Part shown: in pieces, positions 19,577 to 30,700 of the stretch
Layout of the letters: every line of letters starts with the position of its first letter
Position numbering within the stretch: position 1 is the first letter of the stretch
IMG/VR virus record: IMGVR_UViG_3300031951_000074
Location: 1-64,000 of that record
Length of the DNA stretch: 64,000 nt
Direction: 5' to 3' (one strand)
Source: a virus
Notes under the pieces: generated by a model
What the model saw: only the letters and a program-made list of their open reading frames with translations
Databases searched by the model: none
Told to the model about the DNA's origin: nothing
Made by a program: the position numbers and the translations under genes

Positions 19577-22500
19577 ATGGCTACAATTAAAGTAGGTATT
19601 GACGTATCAGACAATGGTACTACCAAAAAAGCAACAGACGCTGCAGAACGATTAAAAAGTGCATACGACAGTGCAGCTAAAAGTGCAAAAAGTATTGGTG
19701 TTGGGCAGCAGTCTTCTTCAATGCCAAAAACTGGAATGGCAGCGCAGAGTCAGGCTATTACAACCCAAGAGTTGGTGGCGTACAACCGACAAAGAGCGGT
19801 TGCGCAACGCACAGGTGCGTCTGCTCGAGACTTTGCAAAGGAAGCCGAGGGCTTAGGTGGATTAGTTCGTTTGTACGCTACTTTTGCAGCCAACGTATTC
19901 GCAGTAAGTGCAGCTTTTAATGCATTGAGTAATGCAATGGACACTACCAACATGATCAAAGGATTGGATCAGTTGGGTGCTGCTAGTGGTCAAGCACTTG
20001 GTGGTTTGAGCAAGCGATTTGTAGAAGTAACTGATGGAGCCATTAGTCTTCGCGAATCTGTGGAATCTGTTGCAAAAGCAAGTGCAGCTGGTTTGAGTAG
20101 CAAGCAAATTTTACAGATTGGTGAAAATGCCAAAAAAGCTTCACAGGCACTAGGCGTTAACATGAGCGACGCTGTAAGTCGTCTTACTCGTGGTATTACT
20201 AAGTTAGAACCAGAACTATTGGACGAATTGGGTATTTATACCAAATTAGAAGAGTCTGTAAACAAGTATGCTTTGAGTGTAGGTAAAACTGCCAGTTCAC
20301 TAACAGATTTTGAACGTCGTCAGGCTTTTGCAGTTGCAGTATTAGACGAGGCAAATAAAAAGTTTGGTGCCATTGAATTAGATACAAATCCTTACAATAA
20401 ACTGTTGGCTACGTTTAGAGATGTAACATTTGCTGGATTGGAATTGGTTAATAAAGGACTGACTCCAATTGTAAGTTTATTGAGTCAAAGCCCTGTTGCA
20501 TTAGCTGGTATTCTGGGATTAATTGCAAAACAATTAGTAAGCAGCGCACTACCAGCTCTCGCTCAATATCGCCAAGGATTAGATGATCAAGTAGTAGCCA
20601 CTAAGCAAGCCTTAGAGGCTGCTCAAGCTCGTCGTGCACAAAACCGTAATTTTATTACTGAGCTTGAAGCAGAAACAGCGGCAAATAAAGATCGTGCTGC
20701 AGCCGCCAAAGCTGACCTAGAAGTAGAAAAAGCAAGAGCACAGTTTGCTTCCGGTAGAAAGCGCCCAGCAGTTTTAGCAGCGCTTCCAACTTCTGCTGAA
20801 TTATTGGCAACAGAGCCAGATTTAGACAAGCTAACAAAAGCATCTAAAGAAGTAGAAAGAAGAATAAGCCTAATAAAACAAGAAAAAACAGGCACAGAAG
20901 ATGTAAACAAAAAGCGTGAAAGAGAGATAAATCTTTTAATTGCTGCAAATAAGGCAATTAATGATAGAATCCAAGCCGGAAAACAGTTTAACGATTTTTT
21001 AAATGAAAATGTCGTAGGAACTCCAGGGGCACTTAGTAAAGTTCAAAAAGATCAAAGAGATCTAGAAAAAGCCACAAGAGCAGCTCGTGGAATTGAAATA
21101 GTACAAGACGTAGCGCAGACTTACGATACCAGCGGGTTTAATGAAGGGTTTAAAAAACTTGGCACCAGTATAGCAAACAGCAGAAAAGAACTAGGATTTT
21201 TCCGTACAGCATTGGTTGGTGTGCAAGGAGCCACACTGCTACTAGCCGGCGGAATAAGTCAAGTAATGAGTGCATTAAATCCGTTACTGTTTATAGTTAC
21301 TGCAGCAGTTACTGCCTTTGGATTTTTAGACGGTGTAATGTCGAGCAATAAAAAACAGGCAGAAGATGCCAACATGTCTTTTGGACTGTTAGATGAAGCA
21401 TTAAAAAATATAGACAAAACAGCTACAGCACTTTCAAAGAAAGATCCGCTAGAGCGTTTGTCAGCAAGTTCTATTGCAGCGAAAGCAAAATCTGTTAGCG
21501 AGTTGAGCAGTGCGCTTGGTGACTTGGTAGAAAAAGTAGAAGCTCAAGATGCCGCAGCCGGTAAATGGGATAAATTTGTAGACGGATTCAAAGTAATTTG
21601 GGGAGGAGACTTATTAAGCAAGTCTTCTGATAAATTAACAGAAAGTATCACAAAACTACTAAATAGTGCCGGCGGACCCGAAGCTGAACAGGCTTCAAAA
21701 AAGTTAAAGGAACTGGTTGGTGTTGATCCTCGCGACCAAGAAGCTTTTCGCAAGGCCCTACAAGAATCTCCACAAAAGTTTTTGGAATTAGCGCCAAAAG
21801 TAGCACAAGAAGCCCAAAACTTAACCAACAAGTTAACCGCGTTAGCGGGTTCAGCGCAGCAGGCTTCAGATGATATCAATACTGCCAGTAAATCACAGAG
21901 TGAGTTTGTTACTTCTGCGCTTCCTTCTGATAAATTGAGTAAGTTTGGAAGCGACTTAGTAAAAGCAGGAGTTTCTATTAAAAATGCTTTAAAGGATGCC
22001 AACTCAGAACTTTCAGTATTACAAAACCTATTAAAAAATCCAAACAACATAAAGCTGTTCAGCAAAGATTTTCAAGACTACTTTATAAAAAATCGCGATA
22101 GTATTGCAGCAAACTTATCTGTGCTGTCCGCTTACAGAGCAGAGCTGTCAAAACTAGAAAGACAGCAAAGTTCTTCAATGTTAAGAAGTACTGGAAGCGC
22201 ACTTTTAAGTAGTATGGGGTTCGGCGGAGCAGGTTCAACAATACAAACACTAAGAAGTGAAATTAAAAGAATAGAAGCAGAAACAGCTGGTAGACTAAAA
22301 GCAGAATCTGAAAGAATGATACAAAACGGCTTGAATTTTTTAAGCAGAGCCGCAGAAGAGTTATTGAAAAAAGCAGCAGGTATAATAAACTCAGCAAAAG
22401 TAGAATTATTGGGCAACACAGAAGAAGCCATAAGAGAGCGTACTAAAATAGATAATATGGCTCTAGACGCGCAGATTGCAGTATTGGAAACCGAAAAGAG

Positions 22501-25500
22501 TCTAATTGGCTCTCAAGACAGGCTTCAGCAAGCCATTGAACTACAAACTCTTGCTGTTCAAGAACAAACAGCAGAACAAAGAGCAGCTACACAACTTCAA
22601 GCCCCTGGAGCAGACAGAACAGCAATAGAATCAGGCTTACGAGAAACACTTCTTAACATTGCAAAAGCAAGACGAGAAATACAACTACCATCTGCTGATA
22701 ACAGGTTATCCGTACAGGCACAAAAACAGATAAGTGCACAGGTTGGAATTCTTCAATCCCAGAAACAGGCCAACTTATTCAGAGAAGCAAGTCAGCTAAT
22801 AGACTTAAATACGCGCAAACAAGAAGAAAATAATAATGTTTTAATTCGTAGAAATGAATCAATTCGTGATAGTTTAGAATTTGAAAAACAAACTTTTGGA
22901 GTATTAAGCGAACAAAAACAATTACAATTAGAGACTGCTAATAGAGAGATACTACGTCTACAACAAGTAAAAGAGCGGTTACCGCTTGAAGCACAGATTG
23001 AAAAAATAAATTTAGTTGCAAACCGCCCAAGTACTGCAATAAGAGAAGAAACAGAAATAACTAGACTATTAGAAAGAAGAGTTAATCTTGAACGTGAGAG
23101 AGAGGATTTAATAGATAGCACAGACAGTAGAGATTTACGTAGAGATACAGCTAAATCTGACAAAATTAAACAACAAATCGCAGATATTAAAAGTGGAAGG
23201 TTTTTTCAGGATAGTTCCAAAGCAGCAGTAACTAAATTAGAGGAGTTAGATAATCTAGCAACATTGTTAGAACAACGCTTAAGGAACACAATTCCGGTAG
23301 ATATAGATAAAATTATCACAGACGCAACTAGTGCTCGCGATCAGGCAGTAAGAGAGGCTGAAGAAGCAGCCAATAGTTTAATTGATAGATTAAATACTGA
23401 ATACGAAAATGCTCGTACTGAAAGGTTTAACAAAGCGACGCAAGATAGAGAAGCATTAAGAAAATTATTCGAAGACTATGGAAATAAAAGATCAACCTCT
23501 CGACAAGATACACCTGCTATTGTTGAATCACGCAATAAATATTTAGCTGCTCGTGCAGAGTTTGTTAATGCAGAAGAAATTAGAAAAAGAGTAAATAAAA
23601 AAGAAGAAGAAGCAAAAGATAAAAAAATCTCGGATGCTAGAAAAACTGCCGACGCTGTAAAGACACAGGCTGAGCGCACAGCGTCTGAACAAATAGCCCA
23701 ACAACAAAGAGTCTTTAATACAACGCAAACTATAGCAGAAAATCTAAATGTTAGATTGGCAGAGATATACGACGAAAGAGATAGAATTAGAACAGAACAA
23801 TGGATGCTGGCCGAAAGAAATACTGCAGGTCAATTAACTACTTTAGAAGGTGAATTAGATCTAGCACTTAAACAAGAATTTCTGGATTTGGAAGCAGCAA
23901 GCCAAGATCTGGATAAACGTACCAGAAATACTTTACAAGATCTACAAAATGAAATAAAAAAAGTAGAAGGGCAAATTAAATCTGCACAAACAGCCGTCGA
24001 TAAGGCTAGAGCACCTACTGGATTAGGAGCAAGCTCGCGACAAGAACAAGAAATACGACTAGAACAATTAAATGAATCGCAGGCACGTGACAGAGAAAGA
24101 TCTGAAAGAGAGAGCAATAAAAGAACTCTTGAAAACAGACAACAACAGTATGAAAAAGCAAGAGAGTTTATTAATAAATTAGCAGAGTTAGATAAAAGAA
24201 GTGCAGATTTGATTTTTGAAGAGCAAGTGGAAAGAATTAATACTCTTGAAAAATTAGGTATGATTTCCACGGAAACTCAGATCAAGCGCAAGGCAGATCT
24301 AGAAAAAGCTCAAGAGAAAAAGAACCTAGAAAATAGATTGGATACGTTAGGTAAAGAACTTACTAAAGAAGTAGATGTTTTAAGAGATCGTCAAAGAATA
24401 GCCTTTGGTTCCGGCCAACAACAGCAAGCTGTAGATTTACAAACAGAAATAGATGCTATTACAAATCGTTACAAAATTCTAGTTGGTGGCGAAGAAGCAT
24501 TAAGCAAAGCCCGCCAAGATGGAATAACTCAAATAAAAGAACAAAACTTATTATTAGAGTCGCAAAACAAGCTGGTGTCTGCACTAGAAAACGTTGCCAA
24601 AGCACTTGGTGATGCATTTGGTCAAAGCACTGGTGTTTTCTTTAATACTTTTGCTGTACTTGCAAAAACAGAAGCTGACTTTATAAACAGGAGCACAACC
24701 CTTGCAAAGACACGTGCTGCAGAAGAAGCAGCAGTCAAGTTAAAGTACAAAGAAGATGAGGTAGTTCAAACAAAGGCTCTTATTGAGATTGAGAAAAAGT
24801 ACGAAAACGAATTTAACAAACTTGGATTACAAAATATCCAGCAACAGGCAGCTGCAACAAAAGGATTCTTCAAAGAAAAGACTTTTGCCTACAAAGCACT
24901 GAGTATTGTAGAAAAAGTAGCAGCAGCACAAACACTTGCACTAAACCTACAAACAATGGCAAGCAACTTGGCGGCTCTTCCAGGCAAGATTGCCGGCGGT
25001 GTTGGACAGCTTGTTAGTCAGGGCGGTTTTGCAGGACTAGCAGCAGCTGCAGGCTTTCTGGCTCTTATGGCAAGTTTAGGCTTTAAGAAGGGCGGAGCAA
25101 AAGTAACACCAAGTGTGTCTTTGGAAGAAGTTCGTAAGACTCAAACAACTGGTCAGTTTTATAGTGGTAATACACTGATGACTCGTGCCGGAGCATTACA
25201 GGCTGATCCTACTGAAACCTTAAATTCTATTGACGAGTCTTTGGAAATAATCAAGTCTTCTGGATTTGATGATTTGGCAGTTTTCAACAAAATGTCCAAG
25301 TCTCTTGATAGAATAGATTTAAACACAAGAGCATTGTCAGAAAGATTGGCAATTTCTATTGGATCTGTTTTTTCTGAACTACAGGGCGGAGTCACAAACG
25401 AAAACCCATTAGCAAATCTTGCAAGCAATCCAGTAGTAAAAACAGGAACAACTCTTGGCGGAGCCGCATTGGGGTATGTTGGCGGATCAGTTTTAGCAGG

Positions 25501-27694
25501 AAGTATCGCAGGTCCTCTTGGAGGATTATTAGCAGGAGCTGGTGCTGGGGGTGCTTTAACTGGCAGTATTCTAGGTGGTTTAGGGGCTGTTGGCGGTCCG
25601 ATCGGATTGTTGGTAGGAGCATTGCTTGGAAGTAATTTGGACAAAATCATTACAGGCATTTTTGGCGGCAAAAAGACAACAACAGTAAGAGACTTTGGTA
25701 TTACTGTTGAAGGTACAATAAATAAACTAACAAAAGCAAATGCCGAATTGGTAAAAGGTTTTGCTGAGTTAGACGTCAAAATAAGCGGTGGTTGGTTCAG
25801 TCGCAACAGGTACTTTTTAGAAACAGCTACAGCAGAATTAGATCCCGAAAAAAATAAACCTATTTTTGAATATATTGGTGTATTGTTCAGTGACATAAGA
25901 AACAGCCTTTTAACAAGTGCTGAAGTATTAGGCAAAGACATAGACTCAGTTCTTGAGACTGCTGTTATTGAACCACTACAAATCAGAACAAAAGACCTAA
26001 AACCGGAAGAAATCGCTAATGCTATAAAGAACCAGACTAGTGCAGCATTTAACGAAATAGCTAAACAAGCTTTTGGACCCTTAATTGAAGCACTTCGTCA
26101 ACCTCTAGAAGAAGCCGGAACAACACTAACTCGACTTACTGCTCAAACACAAGCATTCTCTGATGGCATGCTGTTGTTGGGCAAAAATGTTGAAGACATT
26201 ACTGGTACATTGAAGACCATAATAGCAGACGATTTAGTAAAGGCTTTTGGTAATCTAGAAAACTACCAAAACAAAGTTCAGTTTTTCAGAGAAAACTTTT
26301 TAACAGAAGCAGAACAGATTGCTCCAGTCTCACAAAAGCTAACAGAAGAACTAAACAAGCTTGGTATTTCCACGAGTCTTACTCGTGACCAATACAAGAG
26401 TCTTGTGCTACAACAAGATTTGACTACAACATCTGGGCGTGAAACATTTACTGCACTACTAAACTTGGGCGAAGCGTTTGATAAAGTAACTGATTTTGCT
26501 GAAAAAGCAAAAGAAAAGCTAGATGGTTTTTCCACTACTATCAGAAACTTTATTAAAGAACAAACTCTTCAAATTGCTGGTTCTACAAACGGATTGAATT
26601 TCTTGTTAAAAGAATTCCAGTCTACTGTTGAAAAGAGCCTACAAGGCGATGAAAAGAGTTTAAGTTACTTAACTGAAATTGCAGGTAAAACAATTGAAAG
26701 TGCTCGTAGCAGCAGTCGTACTACTCGAGAGTTTAATTTACTACGTGCAGGAGTGGTGAGTAGTTTGGCTCAGGTCGCAACAGAAATCGAAACTGGAAAC
26801 ATAAAACTATTAACTCCACAAGAACAAACCAATGTTATTTTGGAGCAGATTGAACAAAATACCAGTTCGCTTCCAGAAGACATTGCTCAAAAGTTAGCAA
26901 ATAAGATTGACGGCATTTTGAATCCTGTTGTGGCTGATACCACTACTACTGCAACAACACTACCAGACACTGGTGTGGTCAATGACTCCAGTCTTGGTGA
27001 AGGTCAGGGCGGTCCAACCTCATCAGGACCTGTAGGTGCAGGAACTCTTGCACTGGCGAATGCAGTTGCTAATGCAACTAACACACTAGCCGATACTATC
27101 AAGGGCAATCCGTTGCTTGGACTAGTACCTGGTGCAGGATTGATTGTTCTATCAAATGCTGCGGCTAATGATGTTATTTCTCAAGCCGGGAGAGAGGCCG
27201 AGGCATTAGGGGCGGTGGGTGCCGCTGTCGCTGCTGGTGTTGATGCTGTGAGCTCGAGCGTAGATGGCCCAGCCGGACTTTTTGGATATGCAAAAGGCGG
27301 AGCTTTCCACAAGGGTATCAACATGTTTGAGTCTGGAGCAGCTTTCTCTAATAGTGTTGTAAGCAATCCAACACTATTCCCAATGGGAGTAATGGGAGAA
27401 GCCGGACCAGAAGCAATCATGCCACTGACTCGTATGAACGACGGAAGTTTAGGCGTAACAGCAGACATTCCGTTCAACAATAATAGTCAGTCCAACCAAC
27501 AGCTCATTCAAGAAGTACGAGAATTGAAGAAAGAAATGGAAAAAGTACGAATCGGTGTTGAAGTTACCGCAACGGGAACAAACAAGACCTTTAGACTACT
27601 TGACAGAGTAACCGAAAACGGCGATGCGTTGAACGTGTTGGCTGTGGAAGGAAGCGTAACAACTCTGAGCTCTATACAAGGTGGTCAGTTCTGA
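19577..27694 (+). CDS. Tail tape measure protein, 2705 aa
   Basis: An exceptionally long tape measure protein (most are 600-1500 aa). Long Gln/Glu/Lys/Arg-rich helical segments (residues about 900-1650) form the ruler. Hydrophobic patches near residues 80-130, 300-330, 565-590 and 1800-1840 (FAGLAAAAGFLALMASLGF) and a Gly/Ala-rich stretch near 1950-2030 look like membrane-active parts for DNA injection. By the usual 0.15 nm per residue, the tail would be near 400 nm. The C-terminal part (GGAFHKGINMFESGAAFSNS, then MGVMGEAGPEAIMPL) is a conserved tape measure ending. CAGGAGAAC precedes ATG 19577. No peptidase motif was seen. Confidence 0.95.
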   Translation: MATIKVGIDVSDNGTTKKATDAAERLKSAYDSAAKSAKSIGVGQQSSSMPKTGMAAQSQAITTQELVAYNRQRAVAQRTGASARDFAKEAEGLGGLVRLYATFAANVFAVSAAFNALSNAMDTTNMIKGLDQLGAASGQALGGLSKRFVEVTDGAISLRESVESVAKASAAGLSSKQILQIGENAKKASQALGVNMSDAVSRLTRGITKLEPELLDELGIYTKLEESVNKYALSVGKTASSLTDFERRQAFAVAVLDEANKKFGAIELDTNPYNKLLATFRDVTFAGLELVNKGLTPIVSLLSQSPVALAGILGLIAKQLVSSALPALAQYRQGLDDQVVATKQALEAAQARRAQNRNFITELEAETAANKDRAAAAKADLEVEKARAQFASGRKRPAVLAALPTSAELLATEPDLDKLTKASKEVERRISLIKQEKTGTEDVNKKREREINLLIAANKAINDRIQAGKQFNDFLNENVVGTPGALSKVQKDQRDLEKATRAARGIEIVQDVAQTYDTSGFNEGFKKLGTSIANSRKELGFFRTALVGVQGATLLLAGGISQVMSALNPLLFIVTAAVTAFGFLDGVMSSNKKQAEDANMSFGLLDEALKNIDKTATALSKKDPLERLSASSIAAKAKSVSELSSALGDLVEKVEAQDAAAGKWDKFVDGFKVIWGGDLLSKSSDKLTESITKLLNSAGGPEAEQASKKLKELVGVDPRDQEAFRKALQESPQKFLELAPKVAQEAQNLTNKLTALAGSAQQASDDINTASKSQSEFVTSALPSDKLSKFGSDLVKAGVSIKNALKDANSELSVLQNLLKNPNNIKLFSKDFQDYFIKNRDSIAANLSVLSAYRAELSKLERQQSSSMLRSTGSALLSSMGFGGAGSTIQTLRSEIKRIEAETAGRLKAESERMIQNGLNFLSRAAEELLKKAAGIINSAKVELLGNTEEAIRERTKIDNMALDAQIAVLETEKSLIGSQDRLQQAIELQTLAVQEQTAEQRAATQLQAPGADRTAIESGLRETLLNIAKARREIQLPSADNRLSVQAQKQISAQVGILQSQKQANLFREASQLIDLNTRKQEENNNVLIRRNESIRDSLEFEKQTFGVLSEQKQLQLETANREILRLQQVKERLPLEAQIEKINLVANRPSTAIREETEITRLLERRVNLEREREDLIDSTDSRDLRRDTAKSDKIKQQIADIKSGRFFQDSSKAAVTKLEELDNLATLLEQRLRNTIPVDIDKIITDATSARDQAVREAEEAANSLIDRLNTEYENARTERFNKATQDREALRKLFEDYGNKRSTSRQDTPAIVESRNKYLAARAEFVNAEEIRKRVNKKEEEAKDKKISDARKTADAVKTQAERTASEQIAQQQRVFNTTQTIAENLNVRLAEIYDERDRIRTEQWMLAERNTAGQLTTLEGELDLALKQEFLDLEAASQDLDKRTRNTLQDLQNEIKKVEGQIKSAQTAVDKARAPTGLGASSRQEQEIRLEQLNESQARDRERSERESNKRTLENRQQQYEKAREFINKLAELDKRSADLIFEEQVERINTLEKLGMISTETQIKRKADLEKAQEKKNLENRLDTLGKELTKEVDVLRDRQRIAFGSGQQQQAVDLQTEIDAITNRYKILVGGEEALSKARQDGITQIKEQNLLLESQNKLVSALENVAKALGDAFGQSTGVFFNTFAVLAKTEADFINRSTTLAKTRAAEEAAVKLKYKEDEVVQTKALIEIEKKYENEFNKLGLQNIQQQAAATKGFFKEKTFAYKALSIVEKVAAAQTLALNLQTMASNLAALPGKIAGGVGQLVSQGGFAGLAAAAGFLALMASLGFKKGGAKVTPSVSLEEVRKTQTTGQFYSGNTLMTRAGALQADPTETLNSIDESLEIIKSSGFDDLAVFNKMSKSLDRIDLNTRALSERLAISIGSVFSELQGGVTNENPLANLASNPVVKTGTTLGGAALGYVGGSVLAGSIAGPLGGLLAGAGAGGALTGSILGGLGAVGGPIGLLVGALLGSNLDKIITGIFGGKKTTTVRDFGITVEGTINKLTKANAELVKGFAELDVKISGGWFSRNRYFLETATAELDPEKNKPIFEYIGVLFSDIRNSLLTSAEVLGKDIDSVLETAVIEPLQIRTKDLKPEEIANAIKNQTSAAFNEIAKQAFGPLIEALRQPLEEAGTTLTRLTAQTQAFSDGMLLLGKNVEDITGTLKTIIADDLVKAFGNLENYQNKVQFFRENFLTEAEQIAPVSQKLTEELNKLGISTSLTRDQYKSLVLQQDLTTTSGRETFTALLNLGEAFDKVTDFAEKAKEKLDGFSTTIRNFIKEQTLQIAGSTNGLNFLLKEFQSTVEKSLQGDEKSLSYLTEIAGKTIESARSSSRTTREFNLLRAGVVSSLAQVATEIETGNIKLLTPQEQTNVILEQIEQNTSSLPEDIAQKLANKIDGILNPVVADTTTTATTLPDTGVVNDSSLGEGQGGPTSSGPVGAGTLALANAVANATNTLADTIKGNPLLGLVPGAGLIVLSNAAANDVISQAGREAEALGAVGAAVAAGVDAVSSSVDGPAGLFGYAKGGAFHKGINMFESGAAFSNSVVSNPTLFPMGVMGEAGPEAIMPLTRMNDGSLGVTADIPFNNNSQSNQQLIQEVRELKKEMEKVRIGVEVTATGTNKTFRLLDRVTENGDALNVLAVEGSVTTLSSIQGGQF

Positions 27695-27705
27695 CCACCT
27701 TTTTA
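27679..27705 (+). terminator. Terminator overlapping tape measure stop codon
   Basis: AGGTGGTCAG and CTGACCACCT with 2-nt loop, then TTTTT. The TGA stop lies inside the 3' arm. Confidence 0.85.
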
Positions 27706-27751
27706 CCTAGTTTTATTTGACTAGTAGAAACCCACCTTTTTAGGAAAAACA

Positions 27752-30700
27752 ATGATACCTATTATTCTAAAAAAATCTAATGTACCATCAAAAGCCCCAA
27801 CCACAGCAGATTTGGACTGGGGCGAACTTGCTGTAAACTATACAGATGGTAAGTTGTATTATAAAAAACAAAGCGACAACGATCCAACTGGAACAATAGA
27901 TTATTTTACCTCTTCTACGGCTGCAACCGGAGTAAATAATGGAGCTTTAACTCTTGCATCTGCCTCTGGAACTACAAACACAGCCGTAACAATAAATAAC
28001 GGTACGGGTTTCACAGCAAATTCTAGTCAGAACATACAGTACACAATAGCAGTAGGTCCAGCACTTACTGCTTTGTCTACTGTTATGTCGCCAAACAATA
28101 CAGGCTTACTTAAAAAAACCGGCACAGATACTTACACTCTTGATACTACCAACTACTTAACATCTGCTGTTACCAGTGTTAGTGGTACAGGAACAGTCGC
28201 CGGCTTGTCACTGAGTGGAACTGTGACTTCTACAGGAAACCTAACACTGTCCGGTACGTTGAGTGCTCCAGTGACTAGTATCAATGACAGTACTGTGGTA
28301 GGTAGAAACTTAGTAAAGCTAGCAGATCCAAATAATATTACATTTTTAAGAGTTAACGCAGACAATACAGTCAGTGCTTTAAATGCAGCTGACTTTAGAA
28401 CTGCAATTGGTGCTGGTACGGGCGGAGGCGGTACCGGCACTGTTACCAGTGTTAGTGGCACAGGAACAGTAGCCGGCTTGTCATTGAGCGGAACAGTCAC
28501 TACTACAGGAAACTTGAGTTTGAGTGGTACTTTGAGTGCTCCAGTGAGCAGCATCAACGACAGTACGACAGTTGGTAGAAACTTAGTAAAACTAACAGAT
28601 CCAGGCAGCATCACCTTTTTAAGAGTTAATGCAGACAACACAGTCAGTGCTCTTAACGCAACTGACTTTAGAACTGCAATTGGGGCCGGTACGGGCGGAG
28701 GTACTGGCACTGTTACCAGTGTTAGTGGTACAGGAACGGTGGCTGGTTTGTCTCTCACTGGAACAGTCACTACTACAGGAAACTTGAGTTTGAGTGGTAC
28801 TTTGAGTGCTCCAGTGAGCAGCATCAACGACAGTACGACAGTTGGTAGAAACTTAGTAAAGCTAGCAGATCCAGGTGCTGTTACATTTTTAAGAGTTAAT
28901 GCAGACAACACAGTCAGTGCGTTGAATGCAACTGACTTTAGAACTGCAATTGGGGCAGGTACTGGAGGCGGTGGAGTTATTCAAGTAACTGCTTCTGCCC
29001 CAATATCCAGCACAGGTGGTAGTACTCCAACAATATCTATAGATCCAGCTACAACTTCTGCTGCAGGCAGCATGAGTGCAGCAGATAAAGCTAAACTAAA
29101 TGGCATTGAAGCAGGTGCTCAGGTTAATTTACCAACAAATTTAGGTATAGGTGAACGTACCGGTTTAACTGCAGCTATTACAAGTTCTACTGGTACAAGT
29201 GCAATTTTATTTAATGCTACAGATACTTTAGCAGGCTTAATGAGTGCAGGAGACAAAATTAAACTAAATGGTATTCCAGCAGGAGGTAATGCAGCTACAA
29301 ATTTAGGTATAGGTGAACGTACCGGTTTAACTGTAGCTATTACAAGTTCTACTGGTACAAGTGCAATTTTATTTAATGCTACAGATACTTTAGCAGGCTT
29401 AATGAGTGCAGCAGATAAAGCTAAACTAAATGGTATTCAAGCAGGAGCAACAGCCAATACAGGAACTGTTGACAGCGTAGCCGGTAAGACAGGCGTAGTT
29501 ACATTGACCAAAACCGATGTTGGGTTAGGTAACGTAGATAATACGTCTGATGCAGACAAGCCAGTAAGTACAGCACAACAAGCTGCTTTAAATCTAAAAG
29601 CTAACATTGATTCTCCAAACTTTACAGGATCTGTAAAAGAAAATAATAATCAAGTATTGCATGCTGGTAACTACAGTGGATACTCGCCAACACTAACCGG
29701 AGGTGGAGCAAGTGGCTCTTGGAGTATTTCTGTTACTGGAAACGCAAGCACTGCTACAACATTGCAAACATCTCGTACAATCAATGGTGTTGCTTTTAAC
29801 GGTTCTCAAAACATTGTTGTTCAAGACAGTACAAAACTTCCACTAACTGGTGGTACATTAACAGGATCTGTAACTTTAAATGGTGGAAGTATTGGGATCG
29901 ATGTTGCCCCAACAGATCCGGCCGTTTCAGGCAGATCAATACAAATAGTTAATGGCGGTGGTTTGTTGTGGGCAACAACTGGGAGTTTTGTAGTTGCAAA
30001 CAATATTACAATAGATTCTTCTGGTAATGGTGTTTATCAATTAGCTACTGCTGCTTCTTCGTACTCACAAACTGCTGGCACTCATAGATGGTATACTGCA
30101 GCTGGTGGTACAGCGGGATCTGTGGCTAATATGGTAGAAGGTCTGAGTTTGAATTCAACAGCTCTAGACTCTAAGGTTGCCATCAAAGAAAATAACAACC
30201 AAGTATTACATGCTGGCAACTATAGCAATTATGCAATACCAGCTGTAGCACCTGGCACAAGCGGCAATGTGTTAACTTCCAACGGGTCTAGTTGGACTAG
30301 TCAAGCACCATCAGGAGGTGCTGGAAACTCAGTTAACATACAAGAGTTCTCCACAGTAGGTACTTCTACTTGGACCAAACCAGCAGGTGCCAAGTTAATA
30401 CATATTATTTTACAAGCCGGAGGTGGTGGGGGTGGATCGGGACGTGTTCGAGCTTCAGCAAGTTTTAGTACAGAAACTGCTGGAGGAGGCGGCGGAGGTG
30501 GTGGAGGCGGTAGAACAGAGTTCTTTTTTCCAGCCAGTCTTTTTGCAAATACAGAAAATGTGGAAGTGGGTGCTGGTGGAAGTGGTGCAGCATCACAAAC
30601 ATCAATAACAAGTGGTAATGCTGGAAGTACGGGTGGCAATTCAACATTTGGAACCACAGTTCGCGCCAGAGCTCGCGGAGGCGTGGGCGGAAACGGAGGC

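Noticed and set aside
25159-25941. 260-aa minus-strand ORF opposite the tape measure gene
   Set aside because: A shadow of the Gly/Ala-rich coding strand, rich in Pro and Leu, with no start signals.
28153-28911. 252-aa minus-strand ORF opposite the fibre repeats
   Set aside because: Its own repeats mirror the fibre repeats on the other strand; no ribosome site.
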